Notes under the pieces: generated by a model | What the model was told of the DNA's origin: nothing | The model's input: the letters and a program-made list of their open reading frames with translations, nothing else | Databases searched by the model: none | Source of the DNA: Modestobacter sp. VKM Ac-2985 | Lineage (GTDB): Bacteria > Actinomycetota > Actinomycetes > Mycobacteriales > Geodermatophilaceae | DNA length: 64,000 bases | Reading direction: 5' to 3' | Assembly: GCF_026967925.1 (NCBI RefSeq) | Contig: NZ_JAPVBI010000001.1 | Location: forward strand, 310,001-374,000 | Position numbers and translations under genes: made by a program | Shown here: in pieces, positions 53,297 to 61,319 of the stretch | How the letters are laid out: each line of letters starts with the position of its first letter | Numbering within the stretch: the first letter of the stretch is position 1

Positions 53297-54283
53297 CTAC
53301 CGGTCTGCCCGGTTGCGGAGGCGGCCGATGACGGCGTTGACCCCCACGATCACCAGGATGATCATGAACATGGCCCAGGCCGTGGTGGCTGCCTGGCCGA
53401 TGTGGAAGTTGCTCCAGCCCTGCTGGTACATCAGCAGGCCGAGCGTCTGGTACTGCCCCGAGGCGCCGCCGGAGGTGGTGCCGTTGCCGGCGAACAGCAG
53501 CGGTTCGCCGAACAGCTGGACGGCGCCGATGGTCGAGACCACGATCGTGAACAGGATCGTCGGGCGCAGCGACGGGATCGTCACGTGCAGGAACTGCTTC
53601 CACTTGCTCGCGCCGTCGATCTCCGCGGCCTCGTACAGCTCACCGGGGATCGACTGCATCGCGGCCAGGTAGATCAGTGCGTTGTAGCCGGTCCAGCGCC
53701 AGGTGACGATCACCGCGATGGCGACCTGGCTGCTCACCGTCCCGGCTTCCCAGTCGATCGCCTGCAGGCCGACGGCCTCCAGCATGGTGTTGATCAGGCC
53801 GTAGTCGCGGCCGAAGAGCTGGGAGAAGACGAGCGTCGCGGCGGCGATGGACGTCGCGTAGGGCATCAGCATCACGGTGCGGAAGAAGGTGCGGCCGCGG
53901 AGCTTGTAGTTCAGCAGGTGCGCCAGCCCCAGGGCCATGCACAGCTGCGGCACCGTGGCCAGGATCCCGATGGTGAAGGTGTTGCGGGTGGCGTTCCAGA
54001 AGAACTCGCTCTGCAGCAGGTCGCGGTAGTTCTCCAGCCCGACCCAGGTGCCGCCGTTGATGTTCGACAGGCTGGTCTCGTGCAGTGAGACCCAGGCGGT
54101 GTACATGAACGGGTACAGGCTGAACGCAGCGAAGACCAGGAAGAACGGTGCGACGTAGGCGTAGCCCCAGCGGTTGCGGGTCAGCTGCCGGCGCTTGCGC
54201 GGGCGGGCGGGGGAGGTGGCGGCGGGGGCCGGTGGTGGTGCGGCGATCGCCGCTTCCCGGACGGTGCCACTCGCGATGGTCAT
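53297..54283 (-). CDS. Carbohydrate ABC transporter permease, CebF/MalF-like
   Basis: A 328-residue permease. VAPFFLVFAAFSLYPFMYTA starts the membrane part. The coupling loop is IPGELYEAAEIDGASKWKQF, and QTLGLLMYQQGWSNFHIGQA is near the end. I chose the ATG before TIASGTVREA; the upstream frame has no good start. It forms the channel with its neighbour for the sugar-binding lipoprotein encoded upstream. Confidence 0.92.
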   Translation of the reverse strand: MTIASGTVREAAIAAPPPAPAATSPARPRKRRQLTRNRWGYAYVAPFFLVFAAFSLYPFMYTAWVSLHETSLSNINGGTWVGLENYRDLLQSEFFWNATRNTFTIGILATVPQLCMALGLAHLLNYKLRGRTFFRTVMLMPYATSIAAATLVFSQLFGRDYGLINTMLEAVGLQAIDWEAGTVSSQVAIAVIVTWRWTGYNALIYLAAMQSIPGELYEAAEIDGASKWKQFLHVTIPSLRPTILFTIVVSTIGAVQLFGEPLLFAGNGTTSGGASGQYQTLGLLMYQQGWSNFHIGQAATTAWAMFMIILVIVGVNAVIGRLRNRADR

Positions 54284-54372
54284 GCAGTGTCCTCGACGGT
54301 GTCGGTGGGCGCGGATCGGGCCGGGCGGGTCCCGGGGGCGCGAGCGGGCCGGGACGGCGGGGGCCGGTGCAG

Positions 54373-54403
54373 GTGCCCGGGAGCGGGTGACGCTCCCGGG
54401 CAC
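54373..54403 (-). terminator. 13-bp hairpin between sugar-binding and permease genes
   Basis: GTGCCCGGGAGCG (54373-54385) and CGCTCCCGGGCAC (54391-54403) pair perfectly around GGTGA. The position matches the hairpin after the dipeptide-binding gene, so it may give more binding protein than permease. Confidence 0.75.
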
Positions 54404-54439
54404 CGCGTCCGGTCGGCGTTGCGCGGTGCTGAGCCGGGC

Positions 54440-55771
54440 TCAGCCGCCGGTCGCCTGCTGCGCGGCCTTCAGTGCGTTGTCCCAGCCCTCGTCGGGGTCC
54501 GCACCGCCGGAGGCGATGTCGGTCAGCGCCGTGGTGAACGCCTCCTGGATCTGGGTGTCGTACGGGCCGATCGGGGTGCGCTGGATGTTCGCGGCCGAGT
54601 CACCGAAGATCTCCCCGGTGGGGGCGCCGCCGAAGTACTCGTTGGTCGCGCCGACGACCTCGGGGTCCTCCGCCGCCTGCGGGCTGGAGGGGAAGTGCGC
54701 CGCGCGGGTGAACATCTTCACCTGCTGCTCCGGAGCCGTCAGCCACTCGACGAGGTCCTTGGCCGCCTCGGCGTTCGGGCCGTCCTCCGGGACGGCGAGG
54801 AAGGAGCCGCCCCAGTTGCTGGCGCTCTCGTCGGCGCCGGGCAGCGGGGCGATGTCCCAGAGGCCGGCCCCGGTCTCACCCATCTGGGAGTTGATGTACC
54901 CGAGCATCCACGCCGGGCAGGCGATCGTGGCGAACGCACCGTTGGAGAAGGCGGCGTTCCACTCGTCACCGAACTGGCTGAGGTTGGCGGTCAGCCCCTC
55001 GTCGGCGGCCTGGCTGGCGTGGTCCCACGCCTGCTGCACGCCGTCGCTCTCGGCCGGGATCGGGTTGCCCTCCTCGTCGTTGTAGGCCAGGTCGCCCTGG
55101 TACACCGAGGAGGAGAAGATGCTCGCCGGGCTGTCGACGAACGCGCTGTCGGCGGGCTTGGTCGGGGAGGCCATGTACTGCTCCGCGACCTCGATGTACG
55201 CCTCCCAGGTCGGCCAGAGCTCGGCGACCTCGGCCCGGTCGGTGGGCAGTCCGGCCTGCTCGAAGAGGTCCTTGCGGTAGCACATGGCCTGCGGGCCGAT
55301 GTCGGTGCCGAGGGCGATCGTCTCACCGTCGGCGGTGGAGGCCTGGCCCCACTTCCAGTCGTAGAAGTTGCCCTCGAGCTCGTCGGCGTTCTCCTCCGCG
55401 GCGAAGTCGACGAAGGCGTCGGCGTGGTTGCGCACGACGTCGGCGATGAAGCCGATCTCCAGGGCCTGGACGTCGTCGAGGCCGGAGTTGGCGGCCAACC
55501 GCGTCTGCAGCGACTTGTAGTACGCGGCGGACTGGGCGACGTTGTTCTGCTTGATCGTGACGTTCGGGTGGAGCTCCATGTACTCGTCGTAGAGCCCCGC
55601 GTTGTCCAGGTCCATGGTGCCGAACGTGCCGACGGTCAGGGTGACCGGAGCGTCGGGGTCGTAGTCGGCGGCGTCGGCGCTCGCGTCGTCGGAACCGCCG
55701 CAGCCGGCGGTCAGCAGGACCGCGGCCAGGGCCGCTCCCCACGCCGCCCTGCTCTTGGTGGAGTGGAACAT
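54440..55771 (-). CDS. Carbohydrate ABC transporter substrate-binding lipoprotein, CebE-like
   Basis: A 443-residue SBP_bac_1 protein with lipobox LTAGC at about residue 25. VTLTVGTFGTMDLDNAGLYD opens the mature domain. ALGTDIGPQAMCYRKDLFEQ and DLVEWLTAPEQQVKMFTRAA are typical of sugar-binding proteins. It is the first gene of the leftward operon and lies opposite a LacI-type regulator with operator-like repeats between them. The sugar is likely a beta-glucoside such as cellobiose, inferred from the GH1 gene. Confidence 0.9.
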   Translation of the reverse strand: MFHSTKSRAAWGAALAAVLLTAGCGGSDDASADAADYDPDAPVTLTVGTFGTMDLDNAGLYDEYMELHPNVTIKQNNVAQSAAYYKSLQTRLAANSGLDDVQALEIGFIADVVRNHADAFVDFAAEENADELEGNFYDWKWGQASTADGETIALGTDIGPQAMCYRKDLFEQAGLPTDRAEVAELWPTWEAYIEVAEQYMASPTKPADSAFVDSPASIFSSSVYQGDLAYNDEEGNPIPAESDGVQQAWDHASQAADEGLTANLSQFGDEWNAAFSNGAFATIACPAWMLGYINSQMGETGAGLWDIAPLPGADESASNWGGSFLAVPEDGPNAEAAKDLVEWLTAPEQQVKMFTRAAHFPSSPQAAEDPEVVGATNEYFGGAPTGEIFGDSAANIQRTPIGPYDTQIQEAFTTALTDIASGGADPDEGWDNALKAAQQATGG

Positions 55772-55826
55772 CAGACCTCCTGGGTCGGCCCGGGACGCGT
55801 GCTCCGCTGCATCGTCCACCGGGTGC

Positions 55827-55842
55827 GTGAGAACGCTCTCAC
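55827..55842. promoter_or_regulatory. LacI/CebR-like operator 1
   Basis: GTGAGAACGCTCTCAC has exact half-sites GTGAGA and TCTCAC. It lies 56 bp upstream of the sugar-binding gene. It resembles the CebR operator of streptomycetes (TGGGAGCGCTCCCA). Confidence 0.75.
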
Positions 55843-55913
55843 GGCCGTGGCGATCAGAGTGGTCTGGGCCACACGAGGCTGTCAAGTAACGGGTGGGTAA
55901 CGGCCTGGGGTCT

Positions 55914-55933
55914 GTGCGGGAGCGCTCTCACAG
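55914..55933. promoter_or_regulatory. LacI/CebR-like operator 2
   Basis: The core GGGAGCGCTCTCAC shares the TCTCAC half-site and GCGCTC centre with operator 1, about 80-90 bp away. It lies just upstream of the LacI-type gene, so the regulator may repress itself as well as the operon, possibly with a DNA loop between the sites. Confidence 0.7.
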
Positions 55934-55971
55934 TGGCACGATGGCGACCACCCCCGGAGCACTGGAGACCC

Positions 55972-57000
55972 ATGACCGACATCAGCACGCGGCCGGCGTC
56001 GCCGACGCTGGACGAGGTCGCCGTGCTCGCGGGCGTGTCCCGCGCCACGGTCTCGCGGGTGGTCAACGACTCCCCGCGGGTGAGCCCGGAGGCCCGGGCG
56101 GCGGTGCACTCGGCGATCGCCGAGCTGCGGTACGTGCCCAACCGGATGGCCCGCAGCCTGGTCACCCGGCGCACCGACACCATCGCGCTGGTCCTCAACG
56201 AGCCGAACACCCAGGTCTTCTCCGACCCGTTCTTCGCCAGCATCGTGCGCGGCGTCTCCGCGACCCTCGCCGACACCGACCTCAACCTGGTGCTGCTGAC
56301 CGCCCAGGACGAGCGGGAGCAGCAGAAGATCGGCCGGTACGCGCGCCAGGGCCACGTCGACGGCGTGATCCTCATGTCGGTGCACAGCAACGACCCGCTG
56401 CCCGACATCCTCGCCGATGCCGGCATGCCCCTGGTGATGTGCGGGCGGCCCTTCGACGACCGGGCGGTCGCCTACGTCGACGCCGACAACCGCGGCGGCG
56501 CCGAGGCGGCCACCGCCCACCTGATCGCCACGGGCCACAGCCGGATCGCCACGATCACCGGGCCGCTGGACATGATCGCCGGGGTCGACCGGCTCGCCGG
56601 CCACCGCGCCGCGCTCACCGCCGCCGGGCGGCAGGTGCACCCGGAGCTGGAGGCGGAGGGCGACTTCACCGAGGTCGGGGGCGTCCGGGCGATGGAGTCG
56701 CTGCTGGCCCGCGACCCCGAGCTCGACGCGGTCTTCGTGGCCTCGGACCCCATGGCCGTGGGTGCGCTGCGCGCGTTGCGCGCCGCCGGCCGGCGGGTCC
56801 CCGAGGACGTCGCCGTGGTCGGCTTCGACGACGCCGCCGTCGCCGCCCGATGCGACCCGCCGCTGACCACGATCGCGCAGCCGCTGACCGACATGACGCC
56901 GCTGCTCACCGAGCTGCTGCTGCGCCAGATCGAGGGCGTGGGCGAGCCGGCGGAGTCCCGGGTGTGCCACACCTCGCTCGTCCGGCGCGCCTCGGCCTGA
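55972..57000 (+). CDS. LacI-family transcriptional repressor, CebR-like
   Basis: A 342-residue regulator. The HTH is TLDEVAVLAGVSRATVSRVV, followed by the hinge helix region YVPNRMARSLVTRRTDTIAL. The ligand-binding domain ends VVGFDDAAVAARCDPPLTTI. I chose the ATG at 55972, directly before the HTH. It is divergent from the sugar-uptake operon, and two matching inverted repeats lie between them. It probably releases DNA on binding an imported oligosaccharide. Confidence 0.92.
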   Translation: MTDISTRPASPTLDEVAVLAGVSRATVSRVVNDSPRVSPEARAAVHSAIAELRYVPNRMARSLVTRRTDTIALVLNEPNTQVFSDPFFASIVRGVSATLADTDLNLVLLTAQDEREQQKIGRYARQGHVDGVILMSVHSNDPLPDILADAGMPLVMCGRPFDDRAVAYVDADNRGGAEAATAHLIATGHSRIATITGPLDMIAGVDRLAGHRAALTAAGRQVHPELEAEGDFTEVGGVRAMESLLARDPELDAVFVASDPMAVGALRALRAAGRRVPEDVAVVGFDDAAVAARCDPPLTTIAQPLTDMTPLLTELLLRQIEGVGEPAESRVCHTSLVRRASA

Positions 57001-57071
57001 AGGGGGCCGTCCTGGCGCGTCACCCACGGCGTCGAAACGCGAGGGACACACGGCCTGTCTAGGTTCGTCCC

Positions 57072-58691
57072 ATGGCGGACCTCTTCGACGGCTACCCGCT
57101 CGGGGAGCAGTGGGACGAGATGTTCTCGGCCCCCGGCCAGCCTCGCGCCCCCTACACCGGCCTGTTCAGCTCGCTGCAGCCGATGTCGGGGGAGGAGCTG
57201 GCCGCACGGGCCGACGTCCTCTCACAGACCTACCGCGACGCCGGGGTGACCTTCGCCCACGCCGGGGAGGAGCAGCCCTTCCCGCTGGACATCGTGCCGC
57301 GGGTGATCGGCCACCAGGAGTGGGCGGTGATCGAGCGCGGGGTCACCCAGCGGGTGCGGGCCCTCGAGGCCTTCCTGGCCGACGTCTACGGCGCCGGCGA
57401 GGTCTTCACCGACCGGGTCGTGCCGCGCAGCGTGGTCACCACCAGCGCGCACTTCCACCGGGCCGCGCACGGGCTGGTCCCGCCCAACGGCGTCCGGGTG
57501 CACGTCAGCGGCATCGACCTGGTCCGCGACGAGGCCGGTGACTTCCGGGTGCTGGAGGACAACCTCCGGTCGCCCTCGGGGGTCAGCTACGTGATCACCA
57601 ACCGGGCAGCGATGACCTCCGTGCTGCCGGAGCTGTTCGGCGACCACCGGGTGCAGCCGGTCGCGGAGTACCCGGGCCGGCTGCTCGCGGCGCTCAAGGC
57701 GTCGGCGCCGTCCGGGGTCAGCGACCCCACGGTCGTGCTGCTGACCCCCGGCGTCTACAACTCCGCCTACTTCGAGCACGCACTGCTCGCCCGGCAGATG
57801 GGCGTCGAGCTGGTCGAGGGCCGGGACCTGGTCTGCTCCGGCGGCCAGGTCAGCATGCGGACGACGGACGGCCAGCGGCGGGTCGACGTCATCTACCGCC
57901 GGATCGACGACGAGTTCCTGGACCCGGTGCACTTCCGCTCCGACTCGGTGATCGGCTGCGCCGGGGTGCTGAACGCCGCCCGCGCCGGCCGGGTGACGAT
58001 CGCCAACGCGGTGGGCAACGGGGTCGCCGACGACAAGCTGCTCTACACCTGGGTGCCCGACCTCATCCGGTACTACCTCGGGGAGGAGCCGGTGCTCGCC
58101 AACGCTGAGACCCACCGGCTCGACGACCCGGACACCGTCGAGTGGGTGCTCGCCTCCCTCGACCAGCTGGTGCTCAAGCCGGTCGACGGCTCCGGTGGCA
58201 AGGGCATCGTGATCGGGCCCCGGGCCGACGAGCAGACGCTGGCCGAGCTCGCGGTCAAGGTGCGCAGCAGCCCGCGGGACTGGATCGCACAGAAGCCGAT
58301 CGGCCTGTCGACGTCCCCGACGCTGATCAACGGCCGGATCGCCCCGCGGCACGTGGACCTCCGGCCGTTCGCGGTCAACGACGGCACCGACGTCTGGGTG
58401 TTGCCCGGCGGGCTGACCCGGGTGGCGCTGCCGGAGGGGGAGCTGGTGGTCAACTCCAGCCAGGGCGGGGGCTCGAAGGACACCTGGGTGATCACCCCGC
58501 CGCGGCCGTCGGTCGAGCCGGTTCCCGAGCACGACGTGACCCGGATCGAGTTCACCACCGAGGACCTGCCCGTCGATCCGCCCGCCCAGGACCCGGGGCC
58601 GCCCAACGAGGACGCCCTCGCCCAGTCCCAGCAACAACAGCAAGGGGCAGAAATGGCCATTTCTGCCCGGGGGGAGGTCCGGCCGTGCTGA
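57072..58691 (+). CDS. Circularly permuted ATP-grasp family protein
   Basis: A 539-residue protein of the CP_ATPgrasp_1/2 group. It starts FDGYPLGEQWDEMFSAPGQP. VLEDNLRSPSGVSYVITNRA and VDVIYRRIDDEFLDPVHFRS carry acidic ligands, and LKPVDGSGGKGIVIGP is the glycine-rich ATP-binding segment. It is predicted to form an amide or peptide bond using ATP. The alpha-E and transglutaminase genes follow with overlaps, which is the classical operon of this group. The last 20 residues (after QQQQQ) are encoded by a repeat palindrome and its flank, so this tail is probably not part of the ancestral fold. Confidence 0.9.
   Translation: MADLFDGYPLGEQWDEMFSAPGQPRAPYTGLFSSLQPMSGEELAARADVLSQTYRDAGVTFAHAGEEQPFPLDIVPRVIGHQEWAVIERGVTQRVRALEAFLADVYGAGEVFTDRVVPRSVVTTSAHFHRAAHGLVPPNGVRVHVSGIDLVRDEAGDFRVLEDNLRSPSGVSYVITNRAAMTSVLPELFGDHRVQPVAEYPGRLLAALKASAPSGVSDPTVVLLTPGVYNSAYFEHALLARQMGVELVEGRDLVCSGGQVSMRTTDGQRRVDVIYRRIDDEFLDPVHFRSDSVIGCAGVLNAARAGRVTIANAVGNGVADDKLLYTWVPDLIRYYLGEEPVLANAETHRLDDPDTVEWVLASLDQLVLKPVDGSGGKGIVIGPRADEQTLAELAVKVRSSPRDWIAQKPIGLSTSPTLINGRIAPRHVDLRPFAVNDGTDVWVLPGGLTRVALPEGELVVNSSQGGGSKDTWVITPPRPSVEPVPEHDVTRIEFTTEDLPVDPPAQDPGPPNEDALAQSQQQQQGAEMAISARGEVRPC
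58645..58668. repeat. TGGCCA-core palindrome, copy 4, inside a coding region
   Basis: Perfect 24-bp inverted repeat; the left half is GGGCAGAAATGG. It encodes AEMAISA near the C-terminus of the ATP-grasp protein and lies 17 bp before the start of the alpha-E gene. Confidence 0.9.
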
Positions 58692-59635
58692 GCCGGATCG
58701 CGGAGTCGCTGTTCTGGATCGGCCGCTACGTCGAACGCGCCGACGACACCGCCCGGATCCTCGACGTGCACACCCAGCGGCTGGTCGAGGACCCGTGGAT
58801 CGACGAGCAGCGGGCCTGCGCCAACCTGCTGGCGCTGATGGGGGTGCCCTGCCCGCCCGAGGAGGCCGACACCGAGCGGGTGCTGGCCACCCTGGCCTTC
58901 GACCGGGCCAGCCCGAGCTCGATCACCGGCGCGCTCTCGGCCGCCCGGGAGAACGCGCGCGGCGCCCGGGAGGTGCTGTCGGCGGAGATCTGGGAGTCGC
59001 TCAACGTCACCCACAACGCGTTGCCCCAGCAGCGCACCATGGCCCGCCGGTACGGCCCGCACTCGATGTTCCGGTTCGTCCGGGAGCGCTCGGCGATGGT
59101 CTTCGGCCTGGCCGACGCCACGATGAGCCGCGACGAGGGTTGGCTGTTCCTCGTCCTGGGCCGGTCGCTGGAGCGGGTGGACATGACCGCCCGGATGCTG
59201 TCCACCCGGGTGCTGGCCGGTGACGCCGCGCCGTCCTGGACCCTCGTGCTGCGCTCGACCGGCGCCTACGAGCCCTACCTGCGCACCTACCGGGGTGCGG
59301 TGAACTCCAGCCGTGCGGCGGAGTTCCTGCTGCTGGACCGGCTCTTCCCGCGTTCGGTGTTCGCCTCGCTGGAGCGCGCGGAGGGGTGCCTGGCCGAGCT
59401 GGAGCGGGTGAACGTGCGCGAGGGCCACCGGATCGGCGTCGCCGGCGAGGCGCACCGGATCGTCGGCCGCGCCCGGACGATGCTGGAGTTCATGCAGACC
59501 GACGAGATACTGGCGCGGCTGCCGGCCCGGCTGGACGAGCTGCAGCGCACCTGCTCAGCGGCCAGCGAGGCGGTCACCAACCGGTTCTTCACCGAGCAGG
59601 CGCCGCAGGTCTGGGTGCCGGAAGGCGTGGGGTGA
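58685..59635 (+). CDS. Alpha-E domain-containing protein
   Basis: A 316-residue all-helical protein. LSRIAESLFWIGRYVERADD is the hallmark alpha-E start, followed by NARGAREVLSAEIWESLNVT and the repeated ERAD/ERVD-type motif (GRSLERVDMTARMLSTRVLA). The family has a conserved Glu/Asp/Arg-rich helix set and always goes with CP-ATP-grasp and transglutaminase genes; its reaction is not established. The GTG follows GGAGG and overlaps the previous stop. Confidence 0.92.
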   Translation: MLSRIAESLFWIGRYVERADDTARILDVHTQRLVEDPWIDEQRACANLLALMGVPCPPEEADTERVLATLAFDRASPSSITGALSAARENARGAREVLSAEIWESLNVTHNALPQQRTMARRYGPHSMFRFVRERSAMVFGLADATMSRDEGWLFLVLGRSLERVDMTARMLSTRVLAGDAAPSWTLVLRSTGAYEPYLRTYRGAVNSSRAAEFLLLDRLFPRSVFASLERAEGCLAELERVNVREGHRIGVAGEAHRIVGRARTMLEFMQTDEILARLPARLDELQRTCSAASEAVTNRFFTEQAPQVWVPEGVG

Positions 59636-60546
59636 CCACGGTGCCGCAGGGACAGAGCCAGTCGCAGTCGCAGGTCCAGGCCGGCCCGGTGCGGGTCCCG
59701 GTGGACCGGTGGCGGCTGCAGGTCGTGCACCGCAGCGCGTTCCGCTACGGCGGGCCGGTCCGCTCCTCCTACAACGAGGCGCGGATGACCCCGGAGAACA
59801 GCAGCCGGCAGACCACGTTGCGCTCCCGCGTGGAGATCGAGCCGCTGGCCACGGTGCACGCCTACCGCGACTACTGGGGGGCGACGGTGACCGCCTTCGA
59901 CACCCACGGCCCGCACACCGAGCTCGTCGTGCAGGCCACCTCGGAGGTGGAGGCCGGGCCGGAGCCGCACGTCCCGGACCCGGTGGACTGGGCCGACCTC
60001 GCCACCGCGGACCTGCGCGACCGGTACGGGGAGATGCTGCGCCCCACCCTGCTGACCGCGATGGACGACTCGGTGGTCGCGGAGGTGCGGGCCGTCGTCG
60101 GGGACGCCGGTCCCCGCGAGGCCGGGCACCTGGTCTGCGACTTCGTGCACGAGCACATGGAGTACCTGACCGGCTCGACCAACGTGAAGACCAACGCGAT
60201 GCAGGCGTGGACGCACCGCAAGGGGGTCTGCCAGGACATCTCGCACGTCTCCGTGGGCCTGCTCCGCGCCCTGGGCCTGCCCGCCCGGTACGTCTCCGGG
60301 TACCTGCACCCCCGGCCCGCGGCGGAGGTCGGGCAGTCGGTCACCGGCGAGAGCCACGCCTGGGTGGAGTGGTGGGACGGCGGGTGGTCCGGCTACGACC
60401 CGACGAACTCGGTGCAGATCGGACCCCGGCACGTGACCCTGGCCCGGGGGCGCGACTACTCCGACGTCCCACCGCTCAAGGGCATCTTCTCCGGCCCCCG
60501 GAGCGAGGGCTCGAGCGTCACCGTGGAGGTCACCCGCCTCGCCTGA
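59632..60546 (+). CDS. Transglutaminase-like cysteine protease family protein
   Basis: A 304-residue protein. The N-terminal Bact_transglu_N region has HRSAFRYGGPVRSSYNEARM. The catalytic triad is readable: Cys in HRKGVCQDISHVSVG, His in TGESHAWVEWWDG, Asp in WSGYDPTNSVQIG. It is predicted to cut or form isopeptide bonds in concert with the ATP-grasp partner. The GTG overlaps the alpha-E stop; a second in-frame GTG lies nine bases on. No signal peptide is seen. Confidence 0.93.
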   Translation: MTTVPQGQSQSQSQVQAGPVRVPVDRWRLQVVHRSAFRYGGPVRSSYNEARMTPENSSRQTTLRSRVEIEPLATVHAYRDYWGATVTAFDTHGPHTELVVQATSEVEAGPEPHVPDPVDWADLATADLRDRYGEMLRPTLLTAMDDSVVAEVRAVVGDAGPREAGHLVCDFVHEHMEYLTGSTNVKTNAMQAWTHRKGVCQDISHVSVGLLRALGLPARYVSGYLHPRPAAEVGQSVTGESHAWVEWWDGGWSGYDPTNSVQIGPRHVTLARGRDYSDVPPLKGIFSGPRSEGSSVTVEVTRLA

Positions 60547-60614
60547 GCGGGGGGCGATGAGTCCTGCCGGCGGCGACGGTCTCTCCTCGCGACACCCGCG
60601 TCGGAGGAGTTCAC

Positions 60615-61259
60615 GTGCAGCAGCTGCTCAGGGCCCACAACGTCATGCTGTCCAGCGACGGCTTCGGTGCAGGGGAGCACCAGAGCCTGGAGCGGCCGTT
60701 CGGCCACGCCGACCCGGCGGTGCTGGGTGCCTGGGCCTTCGCCACCGCGAGCTGGCCCAACCGCACCGAACCCGGCGGCACCCGCGGCCTGGACGACCTC
60801 CTCATGCGTGAGTTCGGGCGCAACATCGGCGCCGAGATCATGGGCCGGAACAAGTTCGGGCCCCAGCGCGGACCGTGGCGCGACCACGAGTGGCGGGGCT
60901 GGTGGGGGGACGAGCCGCCGTTCCACACGCCGGTGTTCGTGCTGACCCACCACCCGCGACCCTCGTTCTCGCTGTCGGACACGACGTTCCACTTCGTCGC
61001 CGGCGAGCCGGCCACGGTCCTCGAGCAGGCGAAGGAGGCGGCCGAGGGGCGCGACGTCCGGCTCGGCGGGGGAGCCACCACCATCCGGCAGTTCCTGGAC
61101 GCCGACCTGGTGGACACCCTCCACGTGGCGGTGTCCCCGGTCGAGCTCGGTGCCGGTTCCCGGCTGTGGACGTCGCCCGACGAGCTGCGCGACCGGTTCC
61201 ACCTGGAGGTCGTGCCCAGCCCGAGCGGGGTGACCCACCACCTGTTCTGGCGGCGCTGA
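60615..61259 (+). CDS. Dihydrofolate-reductase-like (RibD C-terminal) family protein
   Basis: A 214-residue protein: LLRAHNVMLSSDGFGAGEHQ at the start, then AEIMGRNKFGPQRGPWRDHE and PVFVLTHHPRPSF. DVRLGGGATTIRQFLDADLV is the NADPH-binding GG segment of RibD_C/YyaP-type reductases. Its substrate is unknown. The GTG follows GGAGGAG. It stands alone, 68 bp after the transglutaminase operon. Confidence 0.88.
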   Translation: MQQLLRAHNVMLSSDGFGAGEHQSLERPFGHADPAVLGAWAFATASWPNRTEPGGTRGLDDLLMREFGRNIGAEIMGRNKFGPQRGPWRDHEWRGWWGDEPPFHTPVFVLTHHPRPSFSLSDTTFHFVAGEPATVLEQAKEAAEGRDVRLGGGATTIRQFLDADLVDTLHVAVSPVELGAGSRLWTSPDELRDRFHLEVVPSPSGVTHHLFWRR

Positions 61260-61319
61260 GGACCCGGCAGCCGCGGGCTGGCGGGAGTCGGCCCGGCGGA
61301 CCTGGGATGCTGGGTGGTG

